Origin: Clostridia bacterium
Lineage (GTDB): Bacteria; Bacillota; Clostridia; Christensenellales; Aristaeellaceae
Direction: 5' to 3'
Length of the DNA: 16,012 bases
Assembly: GCA_017471125.1 (NCBI GenBank)
Contig: JAFUWR010000070.1
Coordinates: 1-16,012 of the forward strand
Part shown: positions 9,393 through 16,012 of the stretch, piece after piece
Numbering within the stretch: position 1 is the first letter of the stretch
Layout: every line of letters begins with the position of its first letter
Program-made: the position numbers and the translations under genes
Notes under the pieces: model-generated
Told to the model about the DNA's origin: nothing
The model's database searches: none
What the model saw: only the letters and a program-made list of their open reading frames with translations

Positions 9393-9856
9393 ATGAACAC
9401 CTCCTCCGACAGCAGCTCGCTCAATCTCTTCCGCCCGCGCATCAGCCGGAGCTTGGCCGCGCTCTCGCCGATGCCGAGCATCTTCGCGACTTCCCTGACG
9501 CTGTACCCCTCGATGTAGTGGAGCAGCACGCACAGGCGCTGCTTCTCGTCCAGGGCCGTCAGCGCCAGGTAGAGGTCGCGATGGTCCTCCCTCGGCGCGG
9601 GCTCGGGCGGGGCGTCCATGACTACTGCGCGGGCGTTGCGCCGCTGGATGTCGTGACAGGCGTTGATGAGGATGCGTATGAACCAGGTCTCGAAGTACTT
9701 CGGCTCCCGCAGCGCGTCCCGCTTCTCCCAGGCCCGGAGTATGGCCTCCTGGGCCGCGTCCTCCCGGTCGTGGGCCTCGCGAAGCTGGGCGCGGCAGACC
9801 CGGTACATCACGGGCCGCAGCGCGTCCACCCTTCGGGCAAATCCTTCGGCGGTCAT
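9389..9856 (-). CDS. ECF-type RNA polymerase sigma factor
   Basis: A 155-residue group IV sigma factor directing RNA polymerase to a small regulon. The sigma-2 region spans about 8-75 (DREDAAQEAILRAW, then FETWFIRILINACHD) and the sigma-4 region about 98-150 (LDEKQRLCVLLHYIEGYS, then the helix-turn-helix VAKMLGIGESAAKLRL). The linker is rich in Pro and charged residues, and there is no sigma-3, which defines the ECF class. The ATG at 9854-9856 follows AGAAGGGATG. The paired membrane anti-sigma gene overlaps its stop, and an ECF-like promoter lies about 35 bases upstream, so it is likely auto-regulated. Confidence 0.93.
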   Translation of the reverse strand: MTAEGFARRVDALRPVMYRVCRAQLREAHDREDAAQEAILRAWEKRDALREPKYFETWFIRILINACHDIQRRNARAVVMDAPPEPAPREDHRDLYLALTALDEKQRLCVLLHYIEGYSVREVAKMLGIGESAAKLRLMRGRKRLSELLSEEVFI

Positions 9857-9888
9857 GCCATCATCCCTTCTGTTTGTAGCTACATGGA

Positions 9889-9918
9889 TTAGACGGTTTG
9901 GGAGGGGAGGAGGTTACA
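9889..9918 (-). promoter_or_regulatory. Likely ECF-dependent (auto-regulatory) promoter of the sigma operon
   Basis: On the minus strand: TGTAACC (9912-9918), 16 bases between AACC and CGTC, then CGTCTAA (9889-9895). This matches the AAC / CGTC design of Bacillus SigX/SigW/SigM promoters. No housekeeping promoter is visible before the gene. The -35 begins right after the U run of the preceding terminator. Confidence 0.7.
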
Positions 9919-9919
9919 T

Positions 9920-9953
9920 AAAAAAGACCCGCCGCGGTATCTTCCGCGGCGGG
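9920..9953 (-). terminator. Terminator of the phosphoglucomutase gene
   Basis: CCCGCCGCGG (minus strand, 9953-9944), loop of 6, CCGCGGCGGG (9937-9928), followed on the minus strand by TCTTTTTTAT. It lies 18 bases past the stop and separates this unit from the sigma operon. Confidence 0.93.
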
Positions 9954-9970
9954 CAGGGGATGTGTTTTGC

Positions 9971-11695
9971 TTACAGGCTCTCCAGCAGCTTGACGGCCGC
10001 GTCGGAGTAGGCGTTGAGCAGCGCCTTGGTCTTGTCGGCGCTGTCGGAGACGGCGTTGACGTAGAGCTTGATCTTCGGCTCGGTGCCGGAGGGGCGCACG
10101 CAGATCCAGGCCTTGTTCTCCAGCTCGAAGTACAGCACGTTGGACTTGGGCAGGGTGAGGGTCTCGGTCCGGCCGTCCACGGTGGTGCGCACGGAGGTCT
10201 GGTAATCGCGCACGGCGACGACCTTCTCGCCCGCGAAGTCCTTGGGCGGGTCCTCGCGCAGGGCGCTCATGGTATGCTGCATCTTCTCCAGGCCGTCCTT
10301 GCCGGGCAGCACGAAGGAGGTCACCTTGTCGCCGTAGTAGCCATACTTCTCGTAGAGCATGTCGATGGCGTCGGCAAGGGTCTTGTTGTACATTTTCTTG
10401 TACCAGCTCGCGGCCTCGGCGATGAGCATGCAGGCGTTGACGCCGTCCTTGTCGCGCACGTCGGTGCCGGACAGGTAGCCGTAGCTCTCCTCGAAGCCGA
10501 ACATGAAGGTGTTGCAGCCGGTGGTCTCGAAGATGTGGATCTGCTCGGCGATGTACTTGAAGCCGGTCAGCACCTTGATGAGCTTCACGCCGTAGTCCTC
10601 GGCGATGGCGCGGGCCATCTCGGTGGACACGATGGTGGTCACGGCGGCGGCGTTGGCGGGCAGCTCGCCGCGCTCCTTCTTCTGGGAGAGGATGTAGTGC
10701 AGCAGGATGGAGCCGATCTGGTTGCCGTTCAAAAGCCGCAGGCCGTCGTCGGTCATGCAGGCGATGCCCACGCGGTCGCAGTCGGGGTCGGTGCCCACGC
10801 ACAGGTCCGCGCCCAGTTCCTTCTGCATCTTGAGGGCCAGCTCGAAGGCCCGGGGATCCTCGGGGTTCGGCACGACCACGGTGGGGAAGCTGCCGTCGGG
10901 CAGCTCCTGCTCGGGCACCACGTACACGTTCTCCATGCCGATCTCCTTGAAGATGCGGCGCACGGGCAGGTTGCCGGAGCCGTGCAGGGGCGTGTAGACG
11001 ATCTTGAGGGTCTTGCCCATCTCGCGGGCCAGCTCGGGGTTCACGGACAGCTTCTTGACGGCGGCGATGTAGGCGTCGTCCACCTCCTTGCCGATGTACT
11101 GAAGCAGGCCCTTGGCGATGGCCTCCTGCTCGTCCATGGGCAGGGACTCGGCGTCGGTGGTGTCAGGCAGGCGGTCGGTGATGCCCTTGACGGACTCGGG
11201 CGGCATTTGTCCGCCGTCGGTCCAGTAGGCCTTGTAGCCGTTGTACTGCTTGGGGTTGTGGCTGGCGGTGATGACCACGCCGGCGATGCAGTTCAGGTGC
11301 CGGATGGTGAAGGACAGCACCGGCACGGGCCGCAGGGACTCGTACAGGTACGCCTTGACGCCCGCGTTGGCCAGCACCAGGGCGGTCTGCTTGGCGAACA
11401 CGTCGGACTTGATGCGGCTGTCGTAGGCGATGGCGACGCCCCGCTGGGCGCCGTCGGGGGTGGTCAGGATGTACTTGGCCAGCGCCCGGGTCACGCGCCG
11501 CACGTTGTAGATGTTCAGCCGGTTCGTGCCCGCGCCCAGCACGCCGCGCATGCCCGCCGTGCCGAATTCAAGGTCGCGATAGAAACGGTCCTCGATCTCC
11601 TTGGGGTCGTCCTTGATGGACATCAGGTCGGCCACGGTCTCCGGGTCGTCCGCGTAGTCCTTCAGCCACTGCTGATAAAGCTTCATGGGTTCCAT
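9971..11695 (-). CDS. Phosphoglucomutase / phosphomannomutase (alpha-D-phosphohexomutase family)
   Basis: A 574-residue cytoplasmic enzyme interconverting hexose 1- and 6-phosphates, linking glycolysis to glycogen and cell-wall sugar nucleotides. All four family landmarks are visible: the phosphoserine loop TASHNPKQYNG (active Ser 145), the Mg-binding loop GTDPDCDR (Asp 303, 305, 307), the sugar-binding loop GFEESYGYL (400-408) and the phosphate-binding loop RPSGTEP (534-540). Length fits the PgcA-like glucose-type branch common in Bacillota. The ATG at 11693-11695 follows GGAGGT by eight bases. The next gene upstream ends 47 bases away without a visible terminator, so the two may share a transcript. 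Confidence 0.95.
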   Translation of the reverse strand: MEPMKLYQQWLKDYADDPETVADLMSIKDDPKEIEDRFYRDLEFGTAGMRGVLGAGTNRLNIYNVRRVTRALAKYILTTPDGAQRGVAIAYDSRIKSDVFAKQTALVLANAGVKAYLYESLRPVPVLSFTIRHLNCIAGVVITASHNPKQYNGYKAYWTDGGQMPPESVKGITDRLPDTTDAESLPMDEQEAIAKGLLQYIGKEVDDAYIAAVKKLSVNPELAREMGKTLKIVYTPLHGSGNLPVRRIFKEIGMENVYVVPEQELPDGSFPTVVVPNPEDPRAFELALKMQKELGADLCVGTDPDCDRVGIACMTDDGLRLLNGNQIGSILLHYILSQKKERGELPANAAAVTTIVSTEMARAIAEDYGVKLIKVLTGFKYIAEQIHIFETTGCNTFMFGFEESYGYLSGTDVRDKDGVNACMLIAEAASWYKKMYNKTLADAIDMLYEKYGYYGDKVTSFVLPGKDGLEKMQHTMSALREDPPKDFAGEKVVAVRDYQTSVRTTVDGRTETLTLPKSNVLYFELENKAWICVRPSGTEPKIKLYVNAVSDSADKTKALLNAYSDAAVKLLESL

Positions 11696-11742
11696 GGGGC
11701 ATGACCTCCGTTCGTGTGATTTTATCTATGGTCGTCGACGGC

Positions 11743-12237
11743 TCAGCGCTTTGAGCGGTCGTCCAATGATCTCTGAAGCCGCGTCATGTGCTCGCGCTCC
11801 TGCTGGGCGATCTCCGTGAAGATGTCCCGGGCGTGGGCGTCGCAGGCGCACAGCGCAAGCTCGCTGTAAAACAGTATGGAGTCCTTTTCCGAGGCGATGG
11901 CCGCGCGGAACACGGCCTCGGGGTTCTCAAAGCCGAACTGCCTCAGCGCCATCAGCCCGCCGGGGAAGATGATGTCCGCGGCGATGGCGGACAGGTACGC
12001 GCTGACCTCCGGGTCGTAGGCCTCGTCGCACCCGGCGGGCCGGGCGGCGCACTCGGCGTCGTACAGCGCCTGGAACCGGGTGAAGTGCCCCTGCTCCTCG
12101 CTGGCCAGCCGGTCGAGGAGGGCGACGGTCTCTTCGGAGCGGCTGATGCGGGCGGCGCGCCGGTAGAACGCCTCGCCCCGCTTCTCCATCTCCATGGCGA
12201 TGCGCAGCCCCTCCAGGTCGGTGAATACGTGCGGCAT
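11743..12237 (-). CDS. Rubrerythrin-like di-iron (ferritin-like) protein without a rubredoxin domain
   Basis: A 164-residue four-helix protein, probably a di-iron peroxide/oxygen scavenger or iron-handling protein in the cytoplasm. Metal-ligand pattern: E18 in MEKRGEAFY, E48-x-x-H51, E117 in SEKDSILFY, and E147-x-x-H150, two half-sites each of Glu plus ExxH as expected for the erythrin fold. There is no CxxC rubredoxin tail, so electrons must come from another protein. Cysteines at 63, 70, 130 and 132 are extra. AAGGAGG precedes the ATG by 11 bases, and its own promoter lies at 12282-12310. Oxidative-stress defence is the usual role of the family in anaerobes; the exact substrate is unknown. 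Confidence 0.88.
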   Translation of the reverse strand: MPHVFTDLEGLRIAMEMEKRGEAFYRRAARISRSEETVALLDRLASEEQGHFTRFQALYDAECAARPAGCDEAYDPEVSAYLSAIAADIIFPGGLMALRQFGFENPEAVFRAAIASEKDSILFYSELALCACDAHARDIFTEIAQQEREHMTRLQRSLDDRSKR

Positions 12238-12281
12238 GGTGTCATCGCCCTCCTTCTCCGGGTCGATCCGGCCTCACTTAC

Positions 12282-12310
12282 AGTGTACATCAATCGAAGG
12301 GGAATTGCAA
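12282..12310 (-). promoter_or_regulatory. Sigma-A promoter of the rubrerythrin-like gene
   Basis: TTGCAA (12305-12310), 17-base spacer, TACACT (12282-12287), read on the minus strand, about 44 bases before the start codon. Two mismatches in the -35 and one in the -10. Confidence 0.75.
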
Positions 12311-12323
12311 GTGTTTTTTGACC

Positions 12324-12390
12324 GTAGGGGCGCTATGCCTTCCCCTTTAGGGGAAGGTGGATCGACCGTAGGTCGAGACGGATGAGGTCG
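12324..12390 (+). repeat. Type-alpha palindromic unit, solitary copy
   Basis: Begins with the type-beta opening GTAGGGGCGCT, fused to CCTTCCCC-TTTA-GGGGAAGG, then TCGACC-GTA-GGTCGA and GGATGAGGTCG. It lies between the exchanger stop and the promoter of the next gene. The second stem here is identical in sequence to that of the copy at 15865-15916, apart from the loop. Confidence 0.87.
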
Positions 12391-12400
12391 GCGCCCGCCG

Positions 12401-13363
12401 TCACGCTATCCCGGCGGTACAGAGCAGCACGATATACACCGCGTACACCAGGAGCATCGCCGCGCCCTGCCACTTATGGAACCTGCCGGTGGCGAGGGGC
12501 GGCACGATGGCGAGGAGCACCAGCCCGAAGCAGAAGGGCATGTCGAGGACGATGTTCTGCCGAAGCATGGGCAGCGCCTTTCCGGACACCACGCTGCACA
12601 GGGGCAGGATGAGCGTCAAGTCGATGATATTGGCCCCGACGATGTTGCCGATGGACAGGCTGGACTGCTTCTTGACGATGGCGGTGACGGTGGTGACCAG
12701 CTCGGGCAGGGACGTGCCCACGGCCACGAGGGTGGCCCCGATGATGCTCTCGGGCACGCCGATCAGCCGGGCCAGCGCGGTGCCGTAGTCCACCATCAGC
12801 CGCGCGCCGATGACGATGCCGGCCACGCCGGCCAGGAATTTGACCACATTGACGCCGATGGTCCTGCCGTCGGCGGCGGGCCTGGGCTCGCCGGTGTCGG
12901 CCTTCATGGCCTTGCGGGCGCTGACGATGGACTCGGCCATGTACGCCGCGAACATCAGAAGCAGCACCACGCTGCCCACGATGGACAGGCTCCCGCCCGC
13001 CGAGAACGCCAGCAGCAGCCCGATGGCGGCGGCCATCATCAAAAACTTGAAGGTCTGCTGTTTTCGGTCGATGGCGGCGGCGATGCAGATGACCGATATG
13101 CCCATGATGAGGCCGATGTTGGCGGTCACCGACCCCACCGCGTTGCCCACGGCGATGCCGATGGAGCCGCTGGCCGACGCCATCAGCGACACCAGCAGCT
13201 CGGGCATGGTGGTGCCCAGGCTGACGATGGTCGCGCCGATCAGGAACTTCGGCACGCCGGACGCCTCCGCGATCCAGGACGCGGCATCCACGAAGAAGTC
13301 GCCGCCCTTGATGATGAGCAGCAGTCCCAGGATGAACAGCAGGACGATGACGACAGGGCTCAT
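12401..13363 (-). CDS. CaCA-family cation exchanger (YrbG-like), likely Mn2+/Ca2+ exporter
   Basis: A 320-residue polytopic membrane protein with the two inverted alpha-repeats of the calcium/cation antiporter superfamily: GATIVSLGTTMPE (43-55) with GNAVGSVTANIG (73-84), and GATLVAVGTSLPE (209-221) with GNIVGANIIDL (239-249). The ion-binding glutamates are E55 and E221. A cytoplasmic loop (about 148-170) joins the halves. The ATG at 13361-13363 is chosen because AAGGAGG lies eight bases before it; an in-frame ATG 20 codons upstream falls inside the leader. The family normally exports Ca2+ or other divalent ions against Na+ or H+, but the yybP-ykoY riboswitch upstream argues that Mn2+ is the physiological signal and probably the cargo. 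Confidence 0.92.
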   Translation of the reverse strand: MSPVVIVLLFILGLLLIIKGGDFFVDAASWIAEASGVPKFLIGATIVSLGTTMPELLVSLMASASGSIGIAVGNAVGSVTANIGLIMGISVICIAAAIDRKQQTFKFLMMAAAIGLLLAFSAGGSLSIVGSVVLLLMFAAYMAESIVSARKAMKADTGEPRPAADGRTIGVNVVKFLAGVAGIVIGARLMVDYGTALARLIGVPESIIGATLVAVGTSLPELVTTVTAIVKKQSSLSIGNIVGANIIDLTLILPLCSVVSGKALPMLRQNIVLDMPFCFGLVLLAIVPPLATGRFHKWQGAAMLLVYAVYIVLLCTAGIA

Positions 13364-13390
13364 GGCATATTCCTCCTTGTGTCGGGGAGC

Positions 13391-13431
13391 GATAAAAAGC
13401 GAGACCCATGGCGATATTGCCATGAGTCTCG
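13391..13431 (-). terminator. Riboswitch-controlled intrinsic terminator in the exchanger leader
   Basis: On the minus strand CGAGACTCATGGC (13431-13419) pairs with GCCATGGGTCTCG (13412-13400), 13 pairs including one G-U, six-base loop, then CTTTTTATC. Its left arm contains the 3' strand of riboswitch stem P1 (CTCAT), so aptamer and terminator are mutually exclusive: ligand-bound RNA should read through. Confidence 0.88.
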
Positions 13432-13512
13432 TTGATTAAAGCACGCCAGGTCCCGTGCGGGGCCGCGATTGTTGAACGTGCTGCGCGCGACGCGCCACTA
13501 CTCCCTCATTGG
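13421..13512 (-). ncRNA. yybP-ykoY (Mn2+) riboswitch aptamer
   Basis: Minus-strand RNA beginning CCAATGAGGGAGTAG and closing CAACGAGACTCATGG. P1 is ATGAG (13505-13509) with CTCAT (13422-13426). The junction carries the class hallmarks GGGAGTAG on the 5' side and CGAGAC on the 3' side. A GCGCG-TCG-CGCGC hairpin follows the first, and a stem AGCACG/CGTGCT encloses the L3-like TTCAACA and a short inner hairpin. Recognised by comparison with the recalled L. lactis element. The class binds Mn2+ with Mg2+ and usually turns genes on. It is joined to the terminator at 13391-13431 and controls the exchanger gene. Confidence 0.87.
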
Positions 13513-13517
13513 TGTCG

Positions 13518-13546
13518 ATGATACCACGTTTCGGCGCGCTTGTCAA
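13518..13546 (-). promoter_or_regulatory. Sigma-A promoter of the riboswitch-exchanger transcript
   Basis: TTGACA (13541-13546), 17-base spacer, TATCAT (13518-13523), read on the minus strand. The predicted start, about 13511, falls exactly at the 5' edge of the aptamer. The -35 is only 18 bases from the stop of the preceding gene. Confidence 0.9.
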
Positions 13547-13564
13547 ATGAAGATTTCTCGACGG

Positions 13565-15604
13565 TCACTCCGCCGCCGCGCCGATGTTGTGCGCCTCGGC
13601 CCAGGCACGGACGGTGTCGCTGGGGGAGAGGATGAACACGTCGGCGCTGCCGGAGAAGGCGTCGTCCGCGATGGTGACGCCCGCGGGCAGGGTCACCTCG
13701 GCCAGGTTCGGGCAGTTGGAGAACGCCCCGGCCCCGATGGACGTGCAGCCGTCGGGCACGGTCACGGCCTGCGCGGCCACGCCCCGGAAGGCGTTCGCGC
13801 CGATGGTCTTGAGGTCGGCGGGCAGCTCCAGCACGTCCTCATAGGCCGCGCCGGAGATCACCCGCACGCCCAGGTCGCAGGTCAGCACGCTGCTGCCGCT
13901 CAGGTAGCGCTTGACGCCCGCCTCCACGGCCCGGTTGTTGGGCACGGCCACGGCCTTGAGCGCGGCGTTGCCGGTCACGTCCAGGGTCTTGAAGCCGTTG
14001 TTCTGGCAGCGCAGGGTGGTCAGCTTCGGCAGCAGGGACACGTCCAGCGCGGTCAGCGCGTTGCTGCCGCAGTTCAGGGAGGTCAGCGCGGTCAGGTACT
14101 CCGCGCCTCCCAGGGACGCGATGCCCCGGCCGCTGACATCCAGCGCGGTGACGGCCTTGTTCTCCTCGGCGGACAGGTAGCCGTTCCCGTCCGTGTCGCA
14201 CAGCGCCTTCACCGCCGCGCGGAAATCAGCGTCCGGGAAGTGGGCCTCGTCGATGGGCAGGGCCACGTCCTCGAGATACGACAGCGCCGACAGGGTGCGC
14301 TCCTGCTCGGAGTAGATCAGCACCGTCTGGTTGGCGTAATAGAGGTAGGGGATGTCCCGGGACAGCGTGAAGGTGTAGCCCTTGTCGGGGCTGCCGTTGG
14401 CGCTGCCCACCATGAACAGCTTGTCCGGGCTGCCCACGGAGCCGCGGTCGCAGTTGGTCACGTCCACGTGGTAGTTCTTGCCGGTGTCGGGCATGTGGAC
14501 GATGTTCCACATGTGACCCTGGCCATCCATGGTGCCGGTGGGGGTGATGCAGACGATGCCGTCGTCGTCGAAGTCGGTCATGTCGCACAGGTACTGGAAC
14601 GCCTTGGCGTAGCCCTCGCAGACCACCTTCGTGCTGGGATCGCCGTCGAACACCCAGATGACCTGCCAGGGGTTGCCGTAGGTGCTGTCGCCGGTGCCCG
14701 CCGCGTCGTTGTTGTAGTCCACCATCGAGCAGATGGTCTCCTTGTAGCCCACCAGCTTGGCGTAGTCCGAGTCGCCCGCGTACTTCGCCACGACGCTCTT
14801 GGCGGTCTGGGCGGCCTTCTTGGCGGTCCCGGCCTTGGCGGTGTCCACCTTGAAGATGTTGTAGCCGATCTCCTTGTCGCCCGTCTCGTAGACCGCGTAG
14901 CCGAAGTCGTCGTTGTTGCCCGCGGCGGCGTAATCCTGCACCACAGGGATCCTGAAGGTCAGGTTGCCCTTGAAGTAGACGGAATCGTTGCTGTGGGAGG
15001 CGGTATAGGAGCCGGTGATGGACGGCAGCGTCGCCGAAAAGACCACGTTCTTCTTGGCGTTGCTGCTGTTGTAATAGTACTTCGACCCGGTCTTGTCGTA
15101 CCAGTACATCTCATAGGGATGATCCCACAGCAGCGCCCGCAGCAGCGTGGAGATGTCGAAGCTCAGCTTTTTGTTCAGCGCGGCCTTGGCGTCGGCGTCC
15201 AGGGCGGTGGCGCTGTTGGTGATCTTGGAAAGGCCCAGGTCGCTGGCGTAGAACCGCTTGTCCAGCCCCAGCTCCTCCAGGGTCACCGTGATCTGGGTGG
15301 ACGCGAGCTCGCCCGCCGCCACCTTTTCGACGCTGGCGGACAGGCTGTCGTAGAGCTGCTTGCTGACGCCGGTCAGGTCGCCGCCCAGGTTCCGCGGCGC
15401 GGCCAGCCCGCCCCCGCCCAGGCCCATCAGCCCGGTCAGGTAGCCCTCCATGGCCTCGTCGTTGTCCAGCATCGGCTCCACCTGGGCCTCCAGGTCCGGC
15501 AGGGCCTCCGGCGCGGTCTCCATGATTTCCTCGGCCAGCGCCGCCGGCAGCAGCAGCACCGCCATCAGCAAAAGCGCCGCGAGCGTCCTCAGTGTGTTCT
15601 TCAT
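13565..15604 (-). CDS. Large secreted protein: transglutaminase-like domain, EF-hand-like loop and leucine-rich repeats
   Basis: A 679-residue exported protein of uncertain role, likely cell-surface or extracellular. Signal peptide 1-24 ends ALA-EE. Residues 25-280 are not recognised. A transglutaminase-like (papain-fold) domain at about 285-400 shows a plausible triad: C329 (VVCEGYAKAF), H364 (GHMWNIVH) and D381 (YHVDVTNCD). Residues 470-481 match an EF-hand loop (DTDGNGYLSAEE), in the context FPDADFRAAV that usually opens Clostridial leucine-rich-repeat proteins. Short LRRs follow (490-555), then BspA-type LRR_5 repeats (590-650) and a typical closing segment (VRAWAEAHNI). No LPxTG, SLH or other anchor is seen. 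GGGGGAGGG precedes the ATG. Could be a peptidase or amidase acting on proteins or wall peptides, or a binding scaffold; domains are firm, activity is not. Confidence 0.87.
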   Translation of the reverse strand: MKNTLRTLAALLLMAVLLLPAALAEEIMETAPEALPDLEAQVEPMLDNDEAMEGYLTGLMGLGGGGLAAPRNLGGDLTGVSKQLYDSLSASVEKVAAGELASTQITVTLEELGLDKRFYASDLGLSKITNSATALDADAKAALNKKLSFDISTLLRALLWDHPYEMYWYDKTGSKYYYNSSNAKKNVVFSATLPSITGSYTASHSNDSVYFKGNLTFRIPVVQDYAAAGNNDDFGYAVYETGDKEIGYNIFKVDTAKAGTAKKAAQTAKSVVAKYAGDSDYAKLVGYKETICSMVDYNNDAAGTGDSTYGNPWQVIWVFDGDPSTKVVCEGYAKAFQYLCDMTDFDDDGIVCITPTGTMDGQGHMWNIVHMPDTGKNYHVDVTNCDRGSVGSPDKLFMVGSANGSPDKGYTFTLSRDIPYLYYANQTVLIYSEQERTLSALSYLEDVALPIDEAHFPDADFRAAVKALCDTDGNGYLSAEENKAVTALDVSGRGIASLGGAEYLTALTSLNCGSNALTALDVSLLPKLTTLRCQNNGFKTLDVTGNAALKAVAVPNNRAVEAGVKRYLSGSSVLTCDLGVRVISGAAYEDVLELPADLKTIGANAFRGVAAQAVTVPDGCTSIGAGAFSNCPNLAEVTLPAGVTIADDAFSGSADVFILSPSDTVRAWAEAHNIGAAAE

Positions 15605-15655
15605 CTCGTTCCCTCCCCCTGTCTGCGCGAAGGTATATTTTCACAAGTTAACATT

Positions 15656-15683
15656 ATTATACCAGATAAAGACGGCAAATCAA
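15656..15683 (-). promoter_or_regulatory. Sigma-A promoter of the secreted LRR protein gene
   Basis: TTGATT (15678-15683), 16-base spacer ending TGG, TATAAT (15656-15661), on the minus strand, about 51 bases before the start codon. The surrounding 60 bases are AT-rich compared with the window. Confidence 0.82.
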
Positions 15684-15711
15684 GGGGGAAAGTGTTAATG
15701 GAATATGTTAA

Positions 15712-15739
15712 GGGAGTAGGGAGTAGGGAGTAGGGAGTA
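15712..15739. repeat. Period-7 tandem array (four perfect GGGAGTA heptads)
   Basis: Four exact copies of GGGAGTA followed by a degenerate GGGGAGA. A two-copy version of the same heptad stands at 3013-3026, in both cases just upstream of type-alpha/beta palindromes. Part of the gene-free stretch 15605-16012. Confidence 0.92.
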
Positions 15740-15756
15740 GGGGAGAACGGCGTCGC

Positions 15757-15832
15757 GTAGGGGCGCTGCCCCCAGCGCCCGTCAGGCTCCCCTGCGTTGG
15801 GGGAGCTGTCAGCTTAGCTGACTGTGGGGGCG
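15757..15832 (+). repeat. Type-beta palindromic unit, copy 2
   Basis: Same 76-base length as 3107-3182. Stems are unchanged while loops differ: GCGTT for GCGCA in the second hairpin and TTA for GAA in the third. Confidence 0.88.
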
Positions 15833-15834
15833 TC

Positions 15835-15916
15835 GTAGGGGCGCCGTTGCGGCGCCCGCCCGGGGACCTCATCCGTCTCGACCGTCGGTCGATCCACCGT
15901 CCCCAAAGGGGAAGGC
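15835..15916 (-). repeat. GGGCGCC hairpin joined to a type-alpha unit, inverted copy
   Basis: Bases 15835-15875 are the exact reverse complement of 8098-8138. The unit then continues as an inverted type-alpha element with stem TCGACC/GGTCGA and the closing CCCC-AAA-GGGG palindrome. Confidence 0.88.
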
Positions 15917-15944
15917 TAAGGGTCACGTTGATGCGCGGCCGCCT

Positions 15945-16002
15945 TGGCTCGCCCCCGTGAGGGGGAGAGCTGGCGCGAAGCGCCTGAGCGGGGGCCTCTC
16001 CA
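15945..16002 (+). repeat. Variant type-beta unit at the window edge
   Basis: GGCTC-G-CCCCC, loop GTGA, GGGGG-AGAGC, then GGCGC-GAA-GCGCC and TGAGCGGGGG: the last two hairpins of a type-beta unit with altered stem bases but kept pairing. No gene is visible between 15684 and the window end. Confidence 0.7.
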
Positions 16003-16012
16003 TTCTTCATCC

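Noticed and set aside
12313..12390. Terminator for the exchanger gene in the type-alpha repeat
   Set aside because: On the minus strand the hairpin is followed by A-rich rather than T-rich sequence; the T run is on the wrong strand.
13364..13423. Twenty-residue N-terminal extension of the exchanger
   Set aside because: It lies within the riboswitch terminator and has no ribosome site; the ATG at 13361-13363 has AAGGAGG.
15708..16010. Minus-strand open frame at the window edge
   Set aside because: It consists entirely of palindromic repeat modules and heptads; no ribosome site or family match.

Overview
This is a GC-rich window whose protein families and compact operons (RbsABC-type sugar transporter, ECF sigma factor with a one-pass anti-sigma partner, secreted leucine-rich-repeat protein, yybP-ykoY riboswitch, consensus sigma-A promoters, strong AAGGAGG ribosome sites) point to a high-GC Clostridia/Bacillota genome, most likely a gut or rumen anaerobe. 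That placement is an inference from gene style and from the GC-rich hairpin repeats between genes; there is no rRNA or other taxonomic marker here. I see no tRNA, CRISPR array, phage gene or insertion sequence.

Layout. Positions 1-2969 (+): the 3' part of a malic enzyme gene, then a secreted, covalently flavinylated fumarate-reductase-type flavoprotein, ended by a textbook terminator. Positions 2970-3490 hold no gene: they carry a cluster of hairpin repeats and the 3' hairpin of the next operon. Positions 3491-7050 (-): a complete sugar-type ABC importer (binding protein, double ATPase, permease), driven by a near-perfect promoter at 7144-7172. A divergent consensus promoter at 7206-7234 drives an unrecognised two-pass membrane protein (7268-7843). 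Positions 7844-8210: terminator and a second repeat cluster. Positions 8211-9856 (-): an ECF sigma factor overlapping by 4 bases an anti-sigma-like membrane protein, preceded by a sequence that looks like an ECF-type (auto-regulated) promoter. Positions 9971-12237 (-): phosphoglucomutase/phosphomannomutase and a rubrerythrin-like di-iron protein. Positions 12401-13546 (-): a CaCA-family cation exchanger behind a yybP-ykoY (Mn2+) riboswitch with its own terminator switch. Positions 13565-15604 (-): a large secreted protein with transglutaminase-like, EF-hand-like and leucine-rich-repeat parts. Positions 15605-16012: its promoter and a third repeat cluster.

How the parts fit. The first two genes suggest malate use: malic enzyme takes malate to pyruvate, while the exported reductase could use fumarate or a related unsaturated acid as electron sink. 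The ABC operon shows SBP-rich design, with a 180-base hairpin-bearing gap between the binding-protein gene and the ATPase gene. The sigma/anti-sigma pair looks like a self-contained envelope-stress switch. The exchanger is best read as a Mn2+-responsive exporter because of its riboswitch.

The least-explained material is a family of modular palindromic repeats (GC-rich hairpins with trinucleotide loops, period-7 tandem arrays, and a 69-base hairpin unit present twice with one mismatch) that occupies every long gap in the window.
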